Below are positions 60,748-64,000 of a DNA stretch of 64,000 bases, one piece after another (within the stretch, counting starts at the first letter, position 1; every line of letters begins with the position of its first letter). Location of the stretch: positions 808,501-872,500 of the forward strand of contig OZ024856.1 in assembly GCA_964017155.1 (NCBI GenBank), read 5' to 3'. A model generated the notes under the pieces. It saw only the letters and a program-made list of their open reading frames with translations. It did not search any database and was not told the DNA's origin. This DNA comes from Oasisia sp. SBJ-2009. Its lineage: Eukaryota; Annelida; Polychaeta; Sabellida; Siboglinidae. Made by a program: the position numbers and the translations under genes.

Positions 60748-61124
60748 GTGATAGTCGGAAAAACTGAGAAAAACGACAAAGTCCCATCCGTCTACGGGGG
60801 ATCAGTTGGGGAAGCGTAAATGTCTGTCTACATTCTTTTCAACAGAATTCCGTGCCGACCGGTGGGTAAACGGCGGGAGTATTAAGGAGCCACTAGCTAG
60901 ATGAGGTGACGAGGCATTTGGCGACCTTAACAGGGTGATAGTTGGAGAAATCGAGGAAAACGACGACAAAGTCCGATCCGTCTACGGGGGATCAGTTGGG
61001 GAAGCGTAAATGTCTGTCTACATTCTTTTCAACATAATTCCGTACCGACCGGCGGGTAAACGGCGGGAGTAATAAGGAGCCACTAGCTAGATGAGGTGAC
61101 GAGGCATTTGGCGACCTTAACAGG
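60748..61124 (+). repeat. Short-unit tract: A', A
   Basis: Together with the following module it repeats 59682-60747 at 1066 bp, with a repaired first unit (TGTCTGTCTAC, CCGTGCCGACCGGTGGG). Confidence 0.9.
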
Positions 61125-61961
61125 GTGATAGTTGGAGAAATCGAGGAAAACGACGACAAAGTCCGATCCGTCTACGGGGGATCAGTTGGGGAAGCGGCGT
61201 GTCGAAACCAGGCCCGGTCGTGTGCGCCCAAGCCTGGTCGCGTTCCGAAGCGGCCCGGCCCGGCCCGGCCGCACGGCGAGGTGCGGTCCGGTCCGGCCGG
61301 GTCCCAGCGCGGCCAGGCCGGGCCAGGCCCGGGCCGGCGGAGGGAGAGAGACGTGAAAGACGGACTCGACGACGATAGAGATCACTTGTGTATGTAGACG
61401 AATGACCGACCGGGCGCTTCGTTTTGCCAACTTTTGGAAACAAATCGAGCAAAACGACTAAGTCCGATCCGTCTACGGGGGATCAGTTCTGCGAATCGAG
61501 AAAAACGGCAAAGTTCGACGCGCCGGTCGGTCTTCTCGGGCGTGTGTCGCGCACGGGGAGTAACTACGACTCTCTCGAGGAAACCCAATGGCCGAGCGCG
61601 TCATTTGGCCAACTTTCGGAAAATCGAGGAAAACGACTAAACGGCGGATTTCGACGCGAATTTCGACGCGCCGATCGGTCTTCTCGGGCGTGTATCGCGC
61701 ACGGGGAGTAACTACGACTCTCTCGAGGAAGCCCAATGGCCGTGCACGTCATTTTGCCAACTTTAGGAAAATCGAGGAAAACGACAAAATCCGATCCGTC
61801 TACGGGGGATCAGTTGGGGAAACGAGAATTTCTGTATAAACCTTTTTCCACAAAGTTCCGTGCCGTGCCATGCCGACCGGTGGGTAAACGGCGGGAGTAA
61901 TAAGGAACCACTAATATAAAATCATTAGACGACGAGGGAGGCATTTCGCTACCTTAACAGG
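61125..61961 (+). repeat. Long module, two D with rearranged junction (837 bp)
   Basis: Same C as 60059. After the first D, GGAAAACGACTAAACGGCGG jumps into a short GATTTCGACGCGAATTTCGA duplication near 61647-61670, then into the second D. Against the intact sister at 63107 this lacks 31 bp net, including the whole M box. Confidence 0.9.
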
Positions 61962-62344
61962 GTGATAGTCGGAAAAACTGAGAAAAACGACAAAGTCCCA
62001 TCCGTCTACGAGGGATCAGTTGGGGAATCGTAAATGTCTGTCTACATTCTTTTCAACATAATTCCGTACCGACCGGCGGGTAAACGGCGGGAGTAATAAG
62101 GAACCACTAATATAAAATCATCAGACCACGAGGGAGGCATTTGGCTACCTTAACAGGGTGATAGTCGGAAAAACTGAGAAAAACGACAAAGTCCCATCCG
62201 TCTACGGGGGATCAGTTGGGGAAGCGTAAATGTCTGTCTACATTCTTTTCAACATAATTCCGTACCGACCGGCGGGTAAACGGCGGGAGTAATAAGGAAA
62301 CACTAACTAGATGAGGTGACGAGGCATTTGGCGACCTTAACAGG
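61962..62344 (+). repeat. Hybrid A/B unit plus A' unit
   Basis: 61962-62157 (196 bp) starts as A' with tail A, then ends as tail B (CCACTAATATAAAATCATCA). The switch lies in or just after the shared GGGTAAACGGCGGGAGTAA. A normal A' unit follows (62158-62344). Confidence 0.85.
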
Positions 62345-62729
62345 GTGATAGTTGGAGAAATCGAGGAAAACGACAAAGTCCTATCCGTCTACGGGGGATC
62401 AGTTCTGCGAATCGAGAAAAACGGCAAAGTTCGACGCGCCGGTCGGTCTTCTCGGGCGTGTGTCGCGCACGGGGAGTAACTACGACTCTCTCGAGGAAAC
62501 CCAATGGCCGTGCGCGTCATTTGGCCAACTTTCGGAAAATCGAGGAAAACGACAAAGTCCGATCCGTCTACGGGGGATCAGTTGGGGAAACGAGAATTTA
62601 TTTTTAAACCTGTTTCAACAAAGTGCCGTGCCGTGCCGTGCCGACCGTTGGGTAAACGGCGGGAGTAATAAGGAACCACTAATATAATATCATTAGACGA
62701 CGAGCGAGGCATTTTGCTACCTTAACAGG
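62345..62729 (+). repeat. D-only long module (385 bp)
   Basis: An A-type opening and box M run straight into D, then into a B tail with GAATTTATTTTTAAACC and an intact three-pentamer GTGCC run. C is absent. It arose in a different context from the D-only module at 6448. Confidence 0.87.
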
Positions 62730-63106
62730 GTGTTAGTCGGAAAAACTGAGAAAAACGACAAAGTCCCATCCGTCTACAAGGGATCAGTTGGGGAAGCGTA
62801 AATGTCTGTCTACATTCTTTTCAACAGAATTCCGTACCGACCGGCGGGTAAACGGCGGGAGTAATGAGGAACCACTAACTAGATGAGGTGACGAGGCATT
62901 TGGCGACCTTAACAGGGTGATAGTTGGAGAAATCGAGGAAAACGACGACAAAGTCCGATCCGTCTACGGGGGATCAGTTGGGGAAGCGTAAATGTCTGTC
63001 TACATTCTTTTCAACATAATTCCGTACCGACCGGCGGGTAAACGGCGGGAGTAATGAGGAGCCACTAGCTATATGAGGTGACGAGGCATTTGGCGACCTT
63101 AACAGG
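62730..63106 (+). repeat. Short-unit tract: A', A
   Basis: Opens GTGTTAGTCGG and has CCGTCTACAAGGGATCAG, a damaged M box. Both units have GGGAGTAATGAGG, a change directly after the direct 28S-like 19-mer. Confidence 0.9.
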
Positions 63107-63974
63107 GTGATAGTTGGAGAAATCGAGGAAAACGACGACAAAGTCCGATCCGTCTACGGGGGATCAGTTGGGGAAGCGGCGTGTCGAAACCAGGCCCGGT
63201 CGTGTGCGCCCAAGCCTGGTCGCGTTCCGAAGCGGCCCGGCCCGGCCCGGCCGCACGGCGAGGTGCGGTCCGGTCCGGCCGGGTCCCAGCGCGGCCAGGC
63301 CGGGCCAGGCCCGGGCCGGCGGAGGGAGAGAGACGTGAAAGACGGACTCGACGACGATAGAGATCACTTGTGTATGTAGACGAATGACCGACCGGGCGCT
63401 TCGTTTTGCCAACTTTTGGAAACAAATCGAGCAAAACGACTAAGTCCGATCCGTCTACGGGGGATCAGTTCTGCGAATCGAGAAAAACGGCAAAGTTCGA
63501 CGCGCCGGTCGGTCTTCTCGGGCGTGTGTCGCGCACGGGGAGTAACTACGACTCTCTCGAGGAAACCCAATGGCCGAGCGCGTCATTTGGCCAACTTTCG
63601 GAAAATCGAGGAAAACGACTAAGTCCTATTCGTCTACGGGGGATCAGTTCTGCGAATCGAGAAAAACGGCAAATTTCGACGCGCCGATCGGTCTTCTCGG
63701 GCGTGTATCGCGCACGGGGAGTAACTACGACTCTCTCGAGGAAGCCCAATGGCCGTGCACGTCATTTTGCCAACTTTAGGAAAATCGAGGAAAACGACAA
63801 AATCCGATCCGTCTACGGGGGATCAGTTGGGGAAACGAGAATTTCTGTATAAACCTTTTTCCACAAAGTTCCGTGCCGTGCCATGCCGACCGGTGGGTAA
63901 ACGGCGGGAGTAATAAGGAACCACTAATATAAAATCATTAGACGACGAGGGAGGCATTTCGCTACCTTAACAGG
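63107..63974 (+). repeat. Long module, short C, two D (868 bp)
   Basis: The intact sister of 61125-61961. Both share GGCCGAGCGCGTC and GCGTGTATCGCGC in their D segments. The B tail is GTATAAACCTTTTTCC. Confidence 0.92.
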
Positions 63975-64000
63975 GTGATAGTCGGAAAAACTGAGAAAAA
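63975..64000 (+). repeat. Partial A' unit at window edge
   Basis: The first 26 bases of an A' opening; the array continues beyond the window. Confidence 0.9.

Larger units (their letters stand above)
1..64000. repeat. Continuous higher-order satellite array
   Basis: Every stretch resolves into units that open with GTGATAG (rarely GTGACAG, GTGATTG or GTGTTAG) and contain the core box CCGTCTACGGGGGATCAGTT. No unique sequence longer than a few tens of bases interrupts them. Short units are about 187-209 bp; long GC-rich modules are about 650-955 bp. The array begins 3 bases inside a unit and ends inside another, so its true length is unknown. Open frames recur identically at each copy in several overlapping frames and shift with pentamer number, so I call no gene. 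A diverged rDNA intergenic spacer is the main alternative, but no rRNA gene is present to support it. Confidence 0.96.

Noticed and set aside
1..64000. CRISPR array
   Set aside because: Repeats are long, contiguous and share almost all their sequence. There are no unique spacers of constant length and no cas genes.
1..64000. Integrated R2 or other non-LTR retrotransposon
   Set aside because: Only the target-like sequence is seen. No reverse-transcriptase or endonuclease motifs are present in any frame.
1..64000. Telomeric repeats
   Set aside because: No short TTAGGG-, TTTAGGG- or TTAGG-type tandem runs are present.

Overview
The window is one uninterrupted eukaryotic satellite (tandem-repeat) array. 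I found no credible protein-coding gene, intact rRNA or tRNA gene, transposon ORF or CRISPR array. Open frames exist, but they are by-products of periodic GC-rich repeats: overlapping frames on both strands, the same peptides at every repeat copy, and low-complexity Gly/Pro/Arg/Ala. The array runs off both edges: the window starts 3 bases inside a unit and ends inside one. The sequence does not identify the organism. A eukaryote is inferred from the satellite organisation and from short segments that match, as I recall it, the nuclear 28S/26S rRNA gene around the R2 retrotransposon / I-PpoI target site.

Building blocks. Nearly every unit opens with GTGATAG and carries core box M (CCGTCTACGGGGGATCAGTT). 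M is followed by one of four tails: A (AAGCGTAAATGTCTGTCTAC...), B (AAACGAGAATTTCTGTTTAA...), C (very GC-rich, with CGGCC pentamers) or D (CTGCGAATCGAG... with a direct 28S-like piece). Short units are A (190 bp), A' (about 187 bp, opening GTGATAGTCGG) and B (about 209 bp). Long modules L are C + one or two D + B, usually 650-955 bp. I count about 185 short units, 36 full long modules, two D-only modules and a few hybrids. A and B tails hold GGGTAAACGGCGGGAGTAA in + orientation. About 9-13 bp later comes the next part of the same 28S region in inverted orientation (minus strand TTAAGGTAGCCAAATGCCTC, or one mismatch from it). D tails hold the same 28S region uninverted.

Layout. 1-6848: mixed zone with long modules of several kinds, a CGGCC expansion at 2811-2965, and a 1.1-kb segment present at 581 and again at 5133. 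6849-31637: a higher-order repeat (HOR) zone in which 687-bp long modules alternate with 1708- and 2677-bp short-unit tracts (HOR period 5759 bp), overlaid by a near-perfect 9135-bp tandem duplication. 31638-36221: closely spaced long modules whose CGGCC run varies from 4 to 32 copies. 36222-42521: a second copy of the 27.5-31.6 kb arrangement plus another long module. 42522-50658: long modules with two D segments, arranged in a 3542-bp repeat whose second copy carries an extra 1053 bp. 50659-64000: a mixture of one-D and two-D modules with 1066-bp tandem duplications and several rearranged units.

The array appears to have grown by unequal exchange and segmental duplication at several scales. 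Hybrid units and deletion markers shared between copies record the steps. The 28S comparison relies on remembered consensus rRNA sequence and needs an alignment to confirm.
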